From positions 315,608,456 through 315,672,455 of the forward strand of contig NC_081407.1 in the NCBI RefSeq assembly GCF_030272615.1: 64,000 bases of DNA. Direction: 5' to 3'. Position numbers and translations under genes: made by a program. Source of the stretch: Cryptomeria japonica. Lineage: Eukaryota; Streptophyta; Pinopsida; Cupressales; Cupressaceae. The notes beneath the pieces are model-generated. The model made no database searches. It worked only from the letters and a program-made list of their open reading frames with translations, and was not told the origin of the DNA. Of this stretch, positions 44,616 through 56,006 are shown one piece after another; the first letter of the stretch is position 1, and each line of letters starts with the position of its first letter.

Positions 44616-46260
44616 TTCAAAACTACAAAAAATTAAAAAAATAAAAATAAAAATAATTCAAAACTACAAAAAAAAATAAAAAAATACAAAAATACAAAAA
44701 AATCATAAAAATAAAAAATCATTTCTTGGTGAAAACCTGGCCAAAAGGCACCTTGTGACACAAAAAAATTTGAAAAATAAAAAAAGTAAAGAGAAAAAAT
44801 TTTGTCCAATGATGAAAACCACTTCGGTGGCACCCTGGGCAAGTACCATGGTGAAAATTGGGTCACCAAAGCCATGTGTAGAGACATTTCTCCTCCCTCC
44901 TTCAGGATTCCATCTCATCCTTTCACTTTGCACAGACTCACAACCTACTTATCCACAATAAACTTACCCATTCCCATCATGGCTTGTTATTGATCTACCT
45001 AAGATTGGTTAGCCATTCATAATAAACATTTCTTTTCACCCCTTTTCATCCATAATAAATCAGCTCCTATATGTGGCTAAGGAAAATCCTACGTCTAGTA
45101 ATGGATGTGGAACTGAGAGCATCACATGTTTCGAGGAGCATAGTTTCTTCCATTTTTCTTTAGTCTATCCGCACACAATCTGCAAAAGCAACACTTGCAT
45201 CACCAATCCGCAATAAAGTTTCATATTCTCTGCAATAAAGTATCAGTTTCATGGATTCAATCAGTTTCAGATGAGACACGACAACAACAATGAGCTTCAA
45301 CAAACCAAATCTTTCAACAGACTCAGACAATATTATGGTTTAGTGCTATCTATCCTTTTGTGAAAGTAAACATTGTGACCACAATCAAATAGACTTATAC
45401 AAGTGACAAGAGACACTAAACTTGAGGACTACAGTGGATGTTGGTGTTGAGTCTTGGTTTTCTTTTGATTTTATCTTTTGGTGACATGTCTTTTAGCTTT
45501 TCTGGGATGTCTCTGACTAGATATGCTATCTTCAGGATGTCTTTGACTAGAAAGGCAAGGATGGGGTATCATCACCTATTTTTCTTTGTTGTCTATGGAT
45601 TGTCTCTTAGTAATGCTATGACTTGTCTAAGGATATGAGGACACTATGAGTCTAGTATGAACTAGGGCATTCCTTATTTGCAATTTTTTGATCTCCATGC
45701 AAATGGGTACAATGACTTTCTGGGTCGAACATATGCCTCGATTGTCATAAACTACTTGCCATAATAAAGCTCAATGATGATAACACACAAGAATCTCTTT
45801 CACTTTCATATGTTCTATCTTCCATCCCCCTTTCTTGATTGACCTCCATCGCCTTTCTTGATTCTATGTAGCCTAGTATCACACAATTGAGTATAATGAC
45901 ATGCCAAAAATATTTGCATTTCATGTAGTTGCACCTGCATTATCACATGTTAGCATTTCATACATACATATAGATATCACAATTGCATCACATCCTGCAC
46001 ACAACACATGTTAGCACATTTCACATTTTCATCATGTAAATAGTTATTTGCATTTCATACTTTCACATTTGCATCATACATAACATATAAAACATAAAAG
46101 ATCAAAGATATTGCATTTCATCATGTACATATTTGCATCCATATCATAAGCATCACATAAAAACATACATCACATAGGTAAACATTCATATAGCTACCAT
46201 AAGGATGAATCTCATATATATATAATCATAAGTGTCATGATACAATGATGTCAAAATCAT
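44616..46260 (+). other. 3' noncoding region of the Tat-like element
   Basis: Begins with a strongly A-rich stretch of repeated ATAAAAA/ACAAAAA text (44616-44780), then about 1.5 kb with no sustained frame on either strand. The part 45900-46260 is full of CATTTCATA/ACATAT text. No LTR is recognised before copia C starts at 46593. Confidence 0.55.
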
Positions 46261-46269
46261 ATGGCTACA

Positions 46270-46592
46270 AAATCACCCGAAGGTGTCATCATACAAAATG
46301 GTACAAAACTAATACATAGGGAGCCCTCTAAGGCTATGATGAACTCCCTCTCTCGAAGCCACCTGGCCTTGATGGAGTCTGAGCCCTGGAAGGACCCGCC
46401 CCAGGATCATCTCTCCTGTCCCCTCTATCTAGTGGTGGTGGAGGACCCATGACCCCACCGCTCAATGCCTGTCTCTTGTCCCTCCCTCTAGTGGTTGTCG
46501 TTGTCCGCGATGGTCTACGGAAGCTCCATCCTCGTGTCGCCCTATTCGGACAGAGGAACCCACTAGTCACTCCTGCTAGTACTGCTGGTAAT
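46270..46592 (-). pseudogene. GC-rich antisense ORF fragment near the 3' end of the Tat-like element
   Basis: A 78-codon minus-strand stretch (46570-46334) rich in Arg, Pro, Gly, Ser (PPPPLDRGDRRDDPGAGPS) stands in a much less GC-rich setting. Its upstream part is cut by the copia C insertion at 46593. It may be the C-terminal tail of an antisense extra ORF such as the PMD frame at 62483-64000, which lies at a comparable place in another Tat-like element. Too short for a firm call. Confidence 0.35.
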
Positions 46593-47651
46593 TGTTAGGT
46601 CCCAGAGACAACTAAGAGGGGGGGGGTTGAATCAGTTGTCTAATAAATTCAAACCAAAAACAACTTATCCAACTTAATGCTTAATAATGGTAAAGTGGTA
46701 TAATATGTCGGTAGACAATTTTAATAGTTAATTGCAATACCGGTAAGGATTAATGCATGAAACAAAAAGACAAAGTCATTCACAACACATAACACCAATA
46801 TTTGTACGTGGAAACCCTGTAAGGGGAAAAACCACAGTGGGAAACCTTACCCATAATCAGATGATACTACTGCAGATAGTAAGTGTATACAAATGGGGTC
46901 TGCACATGCAGAAAGGCCAAGTCCTTAGAGCTCACTGCTCAATCACAAAATGGGAGTCACATTGACTACAATTAGATGGTTAAATCCAATAATAATGTAT
47001 TGCTCAAAATAGCATCTTCATATGCTGGATTCAATACCGGTGTAGTTCTGATTGTCTTCTCAAAAACCCTCCTTCAATCTTGAAATGATGTATGCGTGTA
47101 TAGCTCTGGTTAATCTCACATATACCTTCACACAATCCTTTTTCGCATTCCACTTCTGATCTTACAAATAAGATCTTACATTTATACCATACCCTAAGAC
47201 CAATTTTAGTAGGTCGGCTCTACAAGATATTACAATAAAATTAATTTACATATCAATTAATACCCAATGCAATAACTAATTCAATATGTCCATTTAATGC
47301 ATTTACAACAATAATAAGTCATCTCCATAGCATGTCATGCTGATCTGGAAAATATAAACCTGCCGATGTAACCTAGTCCTATTTGCCGGTAACAATAAAT
47401 ATGCAAATGCTAATATACCAATAAAAAAACTCCAAGACAAAGTGTCCACACGATGTCTTCAACATAACCAAGTGTTTTCCATATCATTCCAAGTGTTGGT
47501 GATCATTATATCTTGCCAGTGTACTAGATACCAGTGATTGTGCATGAGTCACTTGCTTGTTGGTGAATGTTGTTGATTCTCCAAAGTGCCAGAGTTGATA
47601 AGTGTTTAGTAGGTGTTGACATCAATGACAAAACATACCAAAATACCAACA
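46593..47651 (-). repeat. 3' LTR of copia C
   Basis: TGTTAGGTCCC...ACCAACA, 1059 bases; matches 52228-52757 for the part retained there. Includes a run of 9 G at 46618-46626 and, on the minus strand, ATTGAGCAGTGAGCTCTA. Confidence 0.9.
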
Positions 47652-48035
47652 ATCTCCCCCTTTGGCATTGATGGCAACACAAGATGGAAAAACCATCGAA
47701 GTGCCAAAACAAAAATGCCAAATACCAAAAACCAACAATCTCCGAAAAGAGATCATAACTAGAAATTAAAATACAAATACAAAGAGTAATAATCTCTCTC
47801 AAATAACAATCTGTCCCCCTGGGAGAAACATGTGTTTTCCTTGTGTTTTTCCATACCAATCTCTCCCCCTTTGACATCAAATGCCAAAGTTCTTACCAAG
47901 CCAAGTTCATATACAAAATACCAATCAATTTAGTATACCAACTACTCCCCCTAAGAAGTAGCTTCCCACCAAAGTCGAAGTAAAATATTTCTTTGTTAAT
48001 TCTGTTGGTTGATGACAATCATCAACTTCCTAAGT
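47652..48035 (-). other. 3' UTR and polypurine tracts of copia C
   Basis: The tract at 47653-47664 (reverse complement CAAAGGGGGAGA) is followed in element orientation by the LTR. A second block near 47861-47885 (reverse of TCTCCCCCTTTGACATCAAATGCC) and a CTACTCCCCCTAAG segment at 47942 recur in other elements. No gene. Confidence 0.7.
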
Positions 48036-49616
48036 CTATACCGGTGGGGGTATGACCCCAAGCCGGTCTCTGAGATATTCGAAAGTCTCCTTAGGCAGAG
48101 GTTTAGTAAAGATATATGCAATCTGCTCTTTAGTATTCACATAAACCAGTTTTATTTCCTTTGCTTCAACATTTTCCCTTAGAAAATTCAGTTTGATAGA
48201 AACATGTTTGGTTTTAGAATGTAATACCGGATTATTAGATATATCAATTGCTGCAGTGTTATCAAAATAGATAGTAATAGGTTCCTTACATTTTACCTTT
48301 ATGTCTTTCAACATTTGCTTAAGCCATAGTACCTGTGTATAGTTAGTTGCTGCTGCAACATATTCTGATTTTGCTGTTGATAAAGATGTACAACTTTTTT
48401 TCTGACTCAACCAAGAAAGTAGTCTATTTCCAATAAAGAATGCTCTGTCGGTGATGCTTTTTCTATCATCCACATCTCCTTCCCAATTTGCATCTGTGTA
48501 TGCACATAATTCAAAGTTTTCATCTCTAGGATACCATAATCCAAGATTTATAGTACCTTGTAAGTACTGGAAAATCCTTTTTACTGCTAATTCATGATTT
48601 TCTCTAGGATTACTCTAAAATATTGAAACAATACATACTGCATTCATAATATCAGGTCTGGTTTGTGTCAAATATAGTAAACCTCCTATCATAGATTTGT
48701 ATCTAGTTGGATTAACAGGTGTAGGTTCATCCCTTAGTGATAATTTGTCATTTGTAGTCATAGGTGTGCTTACCGGTTTAGAGTTCTCCATCCCAAATTT
48801 CTTTAGTAACTCTTTTAAGTACTTGGATTGACTCAAGAATATACCTTTATCAATCTGTGAAATCTGCAATCCTAAAAAGAATTTTATTTCTCCAATCATA
48901 GACATTTCAAATTCTTGCTGCATTTTAATAGAAATTTCTTTACATAATCCATCTTCTCCTCCAAAGATTATATCATCAATGAATACTTCTATAACCAAGA
49001 TGTCATCATTAGTCACTTTATAATATAAATTGTTGTCTGCATTACCTTTAGAAAAACCAATCTTCAATAGATACTTATCCAATCTTGCATACCAAGCTCT
49101 TGGAGCTTGCTTCAATCCATACAAAGCTTTTCTTAACCTGCAAACCATATATTTGTTATCTGTCAAAGAAAATCCATCAGGTTGTTCAATGTAAATTTCT
49201 TCTTCAAGATCTCCAGTAAAAAATGCACATTTAATATCCATTTGATATACTTTGTAGTTCTTATGTGCTGCAAAAGCCAAAAATAATATGACTACCTTAA
49301 TTCTAGCTACCAGTGCAAAGGTTTCATTGTAACCAATTCCTTCTTTCCAAGAATATCCCTTACACACTATTCTTGCTTTATTTCTGATAACCTTACCATA
49401 TTCATTAAGTTTGTTTCTGAATACCCATTTGGTTCCAATTACATTTTTATCTTTAGGTTGGAAAACTAATGTCCAAGTGTTATTTTTCTCAGTTTGTTCT
49501 AATTCTTCTTCCATAGCTTTAATCCAATATTTATCTTCACAATCCTCATTAACTGATGATGGTTCAATTTGAGAAATAAGACATACCTCTTCATTTGCCA
49601 ATCTTCCTCTTGTCAT
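48036..49616 (-). pseudogene. copia C reverse transcriptase and RNase H
   Basis: RT segment 49616-48615 is open for 333 codons: [58 protein letters not shown] and the catalytic FIDD at 48972-48983 (usual form YVDD or FVDD). RNase H 48473-48036 has DRKSITDRAFFIGN, KSEYVAAATN, YFDNTAAIDISNN and EQIAYIFTKPLP. A break at about 48480-48615 separates them; both share a frame. Catalytic residues look mostly intact. Confidence 0.87.
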
Positions 49617-50850
49617 AACTCCTTTAAACTTGTTTCCAATTATCTAATCTTCAGAATGATTTAGTCTTACATACCGGGGTGTCTTTGTTTGTTGTTGTTC
49701 CTCAGTTACTGTGGAATTTTTAGATGATACTGGGGTAACTGGATCTTCATTCTGTACGGTGGATTCAGAGTAGGTTCATTTGTCAAAATTTATGTTGCTA
49801 GTTTAGAGTCTATATACCTTGAAGTTCCTCTGAATTGTTCATCAATCTTTACATTTGTACTTTCAACAATTTTCTGAAATCTTTTGTTAAAACATCTATA
49901 TACCTTTGCTCTTAGATGAATAACCAATAAATATTCCTTTATCACTTCTAGGATCAAATTTTCCAGTATACTCATCTCTTCTGATATAACATTTGCTTCT
50001 AAAAATTCTAAATATTTAAGAGTAGGAGTAATACCAAACCATAGTTCATGAGGGGTCTTACTGGTTTCACCTTTGATGTAAACTTTCTTGAATGTATAGA
50101 CTATTGTACTGACTGCCTCTCTCCAATATACATGTGGTAGGTTTTCTTCTGATAACATACTTCTTGCTACATCCAAGATAGTTTTGTTTTTCCTTTCAAC
50201 AATTCCACTTTGCTATGGTGTCTGAGGTGCTGATAGTTGTCTTCTGATTCCATTTACTTCACAGAATGTATTAAATTCCTTAGATGTAAATTCTCCTCCT
50301 TGATCTGATCTTAGACATTCGATTTTCTTACCGGTTTCATTTTCTACCATTGCTTTGAACAGTTTGAACTTTCCAAGTGCTTCTGATTTTTCTCTGAGAA
50401 AAGTAACCCAACACATTCTAGAATAGTCATCAATGATTAGCATGAAATATCTATCACCTTGTAAGCTTTTAGTTCTAGCTAGACCACATAAATCGGTATG
50501 AATTAAATCAAGAGCATTATTGGATTTTTCTGGAATATTTTTGAAACTAGCTCTAACTTATTTTCCAAATTGACATTCCTTACATACTATTGTCAGATTT
50601 GACAATTTTAGGTAAATCTCTAACTGCCTTAATAGTACTGATTTTCACCATGCAATCAAAGTTTACATGACAGAGTCTCTTATGCCATAGCCAACTTTCA
50701 TCAATATGTGCAATTAAGCATGTCTTTTCACTGTTATTCAAATGAAAGATATTACCTCTAGTCTGATTACCAATTGCAATTTCCAAACCAGTTCTATTCA
50801 TGATTTTGCATTTTCCATTTTTGAATTGTAACTGAAATCCTTTCTCAACT
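49617..50850 (-). pseudogene. copia C integrase
   Basis: Pieces 50801-50580 (HHCC part, LWHKRLCHVNFDCM), 50443-50213 (IDDYSRMCWVTFLREKSE, CLRSDQGGEFTSKEF, LSAPQTP) and 50176-49790 (MDVARSMLSEENLPHVYWREAVSTIVYTF). Frames differ between the first and the second, and stops (TAG near 50213) intervene. The C-terminal link to RT is decayed. The first Asp of the core lies in poorly preserved sequence near 50490. Confidence 0.8.
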
Positions 50851-50863
50851 AATTAACCAACAC

Positions 50864-52099
50864 TTAAAAGATTATGCTTAATCCTTCAACATAGTAAACA
50901 TTGTCAGTGTTATGCTTACCATCAAGAGATATTGTACCCTTACCTTTGATCAAACAAGCTTTGCCATCTCTAAATCTCACTAAGCCTCCATTGTATTCTT
51001 GAAAGTTCAAGAATTTACCTTTGTCTCCAGTCATATGATGTGAGCATATTGAATCAATGATCCACTCATCCTTTACTTCAACTTTAGCTGCCCAAGCCTG
51101 TTCTACCGGTTGAGTAGTAGGTGTCAGTTGATCTTCTGTTATAGCAACAAAAACCCATCCATTGTCTGTCAGATCCTCATTAGAATCATCAGTCACTCCA
51201 GCATTAGCAATGTAACAAGATTTATCTTTATTCTTCTTAAATCTATATCTCTGATATTCAGGGTTAGGCTTGTATGTTCTTCTAGCTTCTTCTCTTAGTC
51301 TAGCATGTCTATCAGGGCATCTTGAAGCCATATGACCAATCTTATTGCAGTTAAAACATTTAAAGGGTGCTTTACCTTCATACTTACTTCCAACTGGACA
51401 TTTAGGCATTTTCCTTGCAAATAGTGCTTCAAGTTATTCATTTTCTTTCTTGCTTTCTTCAAGTTCTCTTGCATAAAAGGCTTTCCAATCAGATTTGTCA
51501 AATGATGGAGCAAATGATGCTGATGCTTTAAAGGCTAAATTTGTCTTTATAGTAGCAACAACACCAAATTCTTCAATTTCAAAAGCTAAAAGTTTTCCAA
51601 TCAATGTATCCCTAGTTACTGATGTATTAGGCATTGTTCTTAACTCATTTATAGCAGTGACTTTCATTTTATATGCCGGTGGCAATCATCTTAAAACTTT
51701 TGAAACAATTTCATCCTCACTTACGGTTCCTCCACGACATTTAATACCCAAAACAATCTCATTTACTCTTTCCATAAAAGCAGAAATCCTTTCATCTTCT
51801 TCCATTTTCAGATGTTCATACTTGACCCAGAAGCTTTCAAGTTTCAAAATTTTGACTATGGAATCTCCTTCATTTAGTGTTTCCAAATGATCCCAAATAG
51901 CTTTAGCAGTAGACCTATCTGATAGTCCCATGATTTGTTGATCAGATAATGTGCTCAAAAGTGCTTCTCTTGCTTTGGAATCATTTTCCTCATGTTTAAT
52001 CAAGTTGGGTGGATTGGGCTGACTTTGAGTAGGAGAAGTATAACCATTCTTTGTAACATCCCAGATGTCCTTTCCAATGCAATTTAAATGTGTCTCCAT
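50864..52099 (-). pseudogene. copia C gag and protease
   Basis: Gag starts METHLNCIGKDIWDV at 52099, 115 bases after the PBS. It has AIWDHLETLNEG, then a TGA at 51686 and a TAA near 51432; the frame is unchanged through 51409-50864. A canonical knuckle CFNCNKIGHMASRC lies near 51350-51310. The protease site reads WIIDSICSHHMTGD at about 51045: D-S-I in place of the catalytic D-S-G. That and the stops make it inactive. Confidence 0.84.
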
Positions 52100-52213
52100 T
52101 CTGATCTTCTAAATTTTATAGTTGGTTCCATCAAGTTTAGGACTGTCCTTCCTGAAATAGTTATTAGACATTGGATCTCCTCAAGCTGTTAAACTTCTGC
52201 AAAAGAGGACTAA

Positions 52214-52225
52214 GCTCTAATACCA
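52214..52225 (-). other. primer binding site of copia C
   Basis: GCTCTAATACCA, reading TGGTATTAGAGC in element orientation, one mismatch from the tRNA-Met site; two bases from the LTR. Confidence 0.85.
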
Positions 52226-52227
52226 AT

Positions 52228-52757
52228 TGTTAGGTCCCGAAGACAACTGCGAGGGGGGGGGTGAATCAGTTGTCTAATAAATTCAAACCAAAAACAACTT
52301 ATCCAACTTAATGCTTAATACCGATAAACCAGTCTAATATGTCGGTAGACAGTTTTAACAGTTAATTGCAATAGCGGTAAGGATTAATGCATGAAACAAA
52401 AATACAAAGTCATCCACAACACATAACACCAATATTTGTACGTGGAAACCCTGTAAGGGGAAAAACCATGATGGGAAACCTTACCCACAATCAGATGATA
52501 CTACTGCAGATAGTAAGTGTATAAAAATGGGGTCTGCACATGTAGAAAGGCGAAGTGCCTAGGGCTCACTGCTCAATCACAAAATGGGAGTCACACTGAC
52601 TACAGTTGGATGGTTAAATCCAATAAGAATGTACTACTCAAAATAACATCTTCATATGCTGGATTTAGTACTGATGTAGTTCTGATTGTCTTCTCAAAAA
52701 CCCTCCTTCAATCTTCAAATAATGTCTACATGTATAGCTCTAGTTAATCTCGCATAT
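52228..52757 (-). repeat. 5' LTR of copia C, truncated
   Basis: Starts TGTTAGGTCCC and follows 46593-47120 closely until about 52757 (TTAATCTCGCATATG), where text of the copia D LTR begins. About half of the LTR is missing. Confidence 0.85.
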
Positions 52758-52965
52758 GCCAAAAGTTAAGTGGTATATTTGTTCAAGGTGAACTAGCATG
52801 TAGTCATGGGAACTGACACATGGAAGCATTGTATGACTACTGGTTGGTAGGTAGTTTCCACTTCAGGATTTCTGGTTGGAGTACCTCAAGCCTGTGTGAC
52901 TTAATCGGTGATCTTTGTGTGATGAGTTAGCAGTATAACAAAGAACAAATCATGTTGCCACGTTA
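52758..52965 (+). repeat. 5' LTR fragment of copia D
   Basis: CCAAAAGTTAAGTGGTATATTTGTTCAAGG and what follows match 56119-56340 with scattered changes (text cut here to the shared part TATATTTGTTCAAGGTGAAC). It ends at GTTGCCACG near 52962 and then leads into pol-side sequence. Confidence 0.78.
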
Positions 52966-53029
52966 GCAAACCAAAGGTAATTGGTGGCCACCGACATGCA
53001 GACCAAAGGTAACCCATTTCATCTGAATT

Positions 53030-54150
53030 TAAATATAAGTACATGTCTTATGGCTAAATTTGATGATAGCTGGATATGACATAGTAGACTCTACCATGTA
53101 AACTTTGATAACATTGTAAAGGCTAGTAAGATCAAGACAGTTAGAGGGTTGTCGGTGCTAAGAAAACTGGATAATACCTTGTGTAGAGAGTGTCAATTGG
53201 GGAAAATGTCTTCCTCAACCTTTAAAGGTAAATCTTTCACTACTGACAAGTTGCTTGATCTTGTGCATACTGATCTGTGTGGTCCTATGAAAACTAGAAG
53301 TGTGCAGGGTGATAGGTACTTCATGATTCTCACTGATGACTACTCAAGAATGATGTGGGTCACATTCTTGAAAGACAAGTCTAAAGCCTTTGTGAAGTTC
53401 AAAACTTTCAGAGCATTAGTGGAGAAGGAAAGCAGTAAAAGGATCAAGTGCCTCAAAATTGATCAAGGAGGGGAATTCACTTCCGGTGAATTCAACAAGT
53501 ATTGTGAAGAATTTGGCATCAAGAGGCAATTGTCTGCCCCTCAGACTCCACAGCAGAATGGCCTAGTAGAGAGGAATAACTAGACTATGGTTGAAGCAGC
53601 TAGAACCATGTTGATTCAAGGAAAGGTAGCTCACACCTTTTGGAGAGAAGGGGTGAGCACTGCAGTCTAGATAATGAACTGGGTACTCATCAAGAAAGGT
53701 AAGGATAAAACTCCTTATGAGTATTGGACCAGTAAGACACCTGTGGTTAGCTACTTTAGGGTATTTGGTAGCAAATGTTACATCAAGAGGAGTGAACATT
53801 AGGGCAAGTTTGAAGCTAAATGTGATGAGGGAATATTCCTAGGATATTCCACCAAGAGTAAAGGTCTCAAGTGCTTCAACAATAAGACTCAGAGAATTAT
53901 GGAAAGTATCAATGTGAGAGTTGATGAAACCTCTAAGATACTGGAGGAAACCGACAGTGAGCAAGTTGTAAATGAACCAGTTGCAACCTTCTGGGAATCG
54001 GTTGTTAGTCAACTGAGTACCAGTATCAGTGTTCCTACACTGGCAGATGTAGATGCTAATACTGATGGAGATGAGGATGAAGAAGAAAAGAAAAAGGAAT
54101 CTATCAAGACCATTCCTTGGTATGTCAAGCTGAATCATGATCCTAAGTAG
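53030..54150 (+). pseudogene. copia D integrase
   Basis: HHCC part at about 53030-53200 (HSRLYHVNFDNI, ending TLCRECQLGK), then the core: DLVHTDLCGPM, LKIDQGGEFTSGEF, and QQNGLVERNN, so all three acidic residues are present, unlike copia B. Stops are TAG at 53581, 53668, 53800 and 54148, all in the same frame. An acidic tail (DANTDGDEDEEEKKKES) follows before RT. Confidence 0.85.
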
Positions 54151-55749
54151 ATCATAGGAGATAAGGATGCTAGAATCCTTACAAGAAGAAGAGTCAAAGA
54201 AAGTTCATGTTTGATCTCTGAATTTGAGCCTAAGTCATTCAAAGAGGCACATAAAGATGAAGACTGGATCAAGGAAATGGAAGAGGAACTTGACCAGATA
54301 GAGAAAAATGGTACATGGTCCTTGGTACCCAGACCAAAGCACAAAAATGTCATTGGTACCAAATGGGTCTTCAGAAATAAGTTGAATGAGGATGGCATGA
54401 TGATTAGGAACAAAGCTAGATTGGTGTGCAAAGGATATGCTCAAGAAGAAGGAAAAGACTATGGAGAAACCTTTGCTCCTATAGCCAGATTGGAAGGATT
54501 TCGTATGCTTCTTGCATATGCAACTTTTAAAAGATTTAAGGTATATCAAATGGATGTAAAATCTGCATTTCTAAATGGTGTACTTGAAGAGGAGGTGTAT
54601 ATAGAGCAACTAGATGGGTTTTCCCTATCTGAAGATAGTGATATGGTATGCAGGCTACATAAAGCCATATATGGTCTAAAGCAGGCACCTAGAGCATGGT
54701 ATGAACACCTGCATTCCCATCTTGTGAAGATTGGATTTGAGAGAACAAGTGAAGATAGCAATATCTACTTGAAATTTGAAGGAGATCAGATCCTGATCTG
54801 TGAGGTATTTGTTGATGACATTATCTTTGGTGCAGATGACAAGATGAGTCATGCGTTTGTAGATGAGATGAAGAAAGAGTTTGAGATGCCACTCATAGGG
54901 GAGATTAAGTTCTTCATTGGACTGTAGATCCAACAGATGAGAGATGGAATCTTTATCACTCAGTCCAAGTATGTCAAAGAGGTGTTGAAGACCTTTGGCA
55001 TGGAAGATAGCAAACTGGTTGGTACACCGATGGTGACTGGTTATAAACTATCCAAAGAAGATGACTCAACATTGGTTGATGAGAAGGAATACCAATCAAT
55101 GATTGGTAAATTGCATTATGTAGTGCATAGCATACTGGATATTGCACATGCAGTTGGCATTACTGCAAGGTTCCAGAAAATTCCAAGAGAATCCCACTTG
55201 GTTGTAGTCAAGCGGATCCTTAGGTATCTGAAGGGAACTATTGACTATGGATTGTGATATCCATATAGCAAGGATTTCAACTTGAAAGTGTTCACAGATG
55301 CTAATTGGGCTGGTAATGTAGATGACTGGAAGAGCACAACCGGTGGTGCATTCTTCCTTGGTGGTAGACTGGTCTCATGGATGAGTAAAAAGTAGAGTTG
55401 TATCTCTCAGTCTACAGTGGAAGTGGAGTATGTTGTAGCTTTCATGAACTGCACTCAGACAATTTGGATGAAGCATGTATTAGGTGGCTTCAAAATCCCT
55501 GTATCTGAACGGGTAAGTATATTCTGTGATAACACAAGTGCTATCAATATTTCAAAGAATCTAGTTTTACATTCTAGAACCAAGCATTTTGAGCTTAAGC
55601 ATCATTTCCTGAGGGAAAAGGTTCAGAATAAAGAGATTGCACTAGAACATGTTTCCAGTAAGGAGCAGTTAGCAGACATATTCACCAAGCCTCTCCTGAA
55701 GACTACATTCATATACTTAAGAGGTGAATTAGGGGTACTACCCCTTTAA
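54151..55749 (+). pseudogene. copia D reverse transcriptase and RNase H
   Basis: [62 protein letters not shown] and FVDD at 54808-54819, followed by RNase H with DANWAGNVDD, EVEYVVAFMNC, IFCDNTSAINISKN and EQLADIFTKPL. Stops are TAG at 54925, TGA at 55255 and TAG at 55393, in the same frame as the integrase. Conserved apart from these stops. Confidence 0.88.
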
Positions 55750-56006
55750 GAGGTGAGCTAAAAGATATATGCTCCACATCAGTCATGTATTGCATAGTCA
55801 AATATTTCTTCAGGGTTGATGTGTGAAGGATGCTACTCCTTAGGGGGAGCAGCATAATGGAACAGGGAAGCTTGTGCCTCCACTTTGGCATTGTTGTCAA
55901 AGGGGGAGAAGAAGTGTAGAGAAGAATATATCTGTAGAAATTGGGGAGAAGATGAGTTAGCAGAGAGATATCTTTGTATATTGCCATCAAAGCCAAAGGG
56001 GGAGAT
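55750..56006 (+). other. copia D 3' UTR with hairpin and two polypurine blocks
   Basis: A 22-base near-perfect inverted repeat at 55832-55853 (arms GCTACTCC and GGAGCAGC), a block GGCATTGTTGTCAAAGGGGG near 55887, and the true polypurine tract near 55993-56005 before the LTR. Confidence 0.72.

Larger units (their letters stand above)
30566..46592 (+). mobile_element. Tat-like Ty3/gypsy element (plus), without RT; interrupted by N2
   Basis: 5' LTR with TATA box, a PBS-like TGGCACACCCAGTGGGAC, a very long repeat-bearing leader, gag with a CX2HX4...-type finger, a D-G-G protease, then a jump to the integrase C-terminus. RT, RNase H and the integrase core are not seen. The long leader, finger and D-G-G protease resemble the Tat/Ogre lineage; that assignment rests on recall of family features. 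N2 split the leader (GCATT duplication at 33486 and 40089). The 3' LTR is missing, cut by copia C at 46593. Confidence 0.72.
46593..52757 (-). mobile_element. Ty1/copia element C (minus)
   Basis: 3' LTR 46593-47651, polypurine tract, RNase H, RT, integrase, protease, gag, tRNA-Met PBS at 52214-52225 and a 5' LTR beginning at 52228 but truncated at about 52757. Read leftward this is the copia order. The element inserted into the Tat-like element; GTAAT (46588-46592) may be its target duplication but the right-hand partner is lost. Confidence 0.9.
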
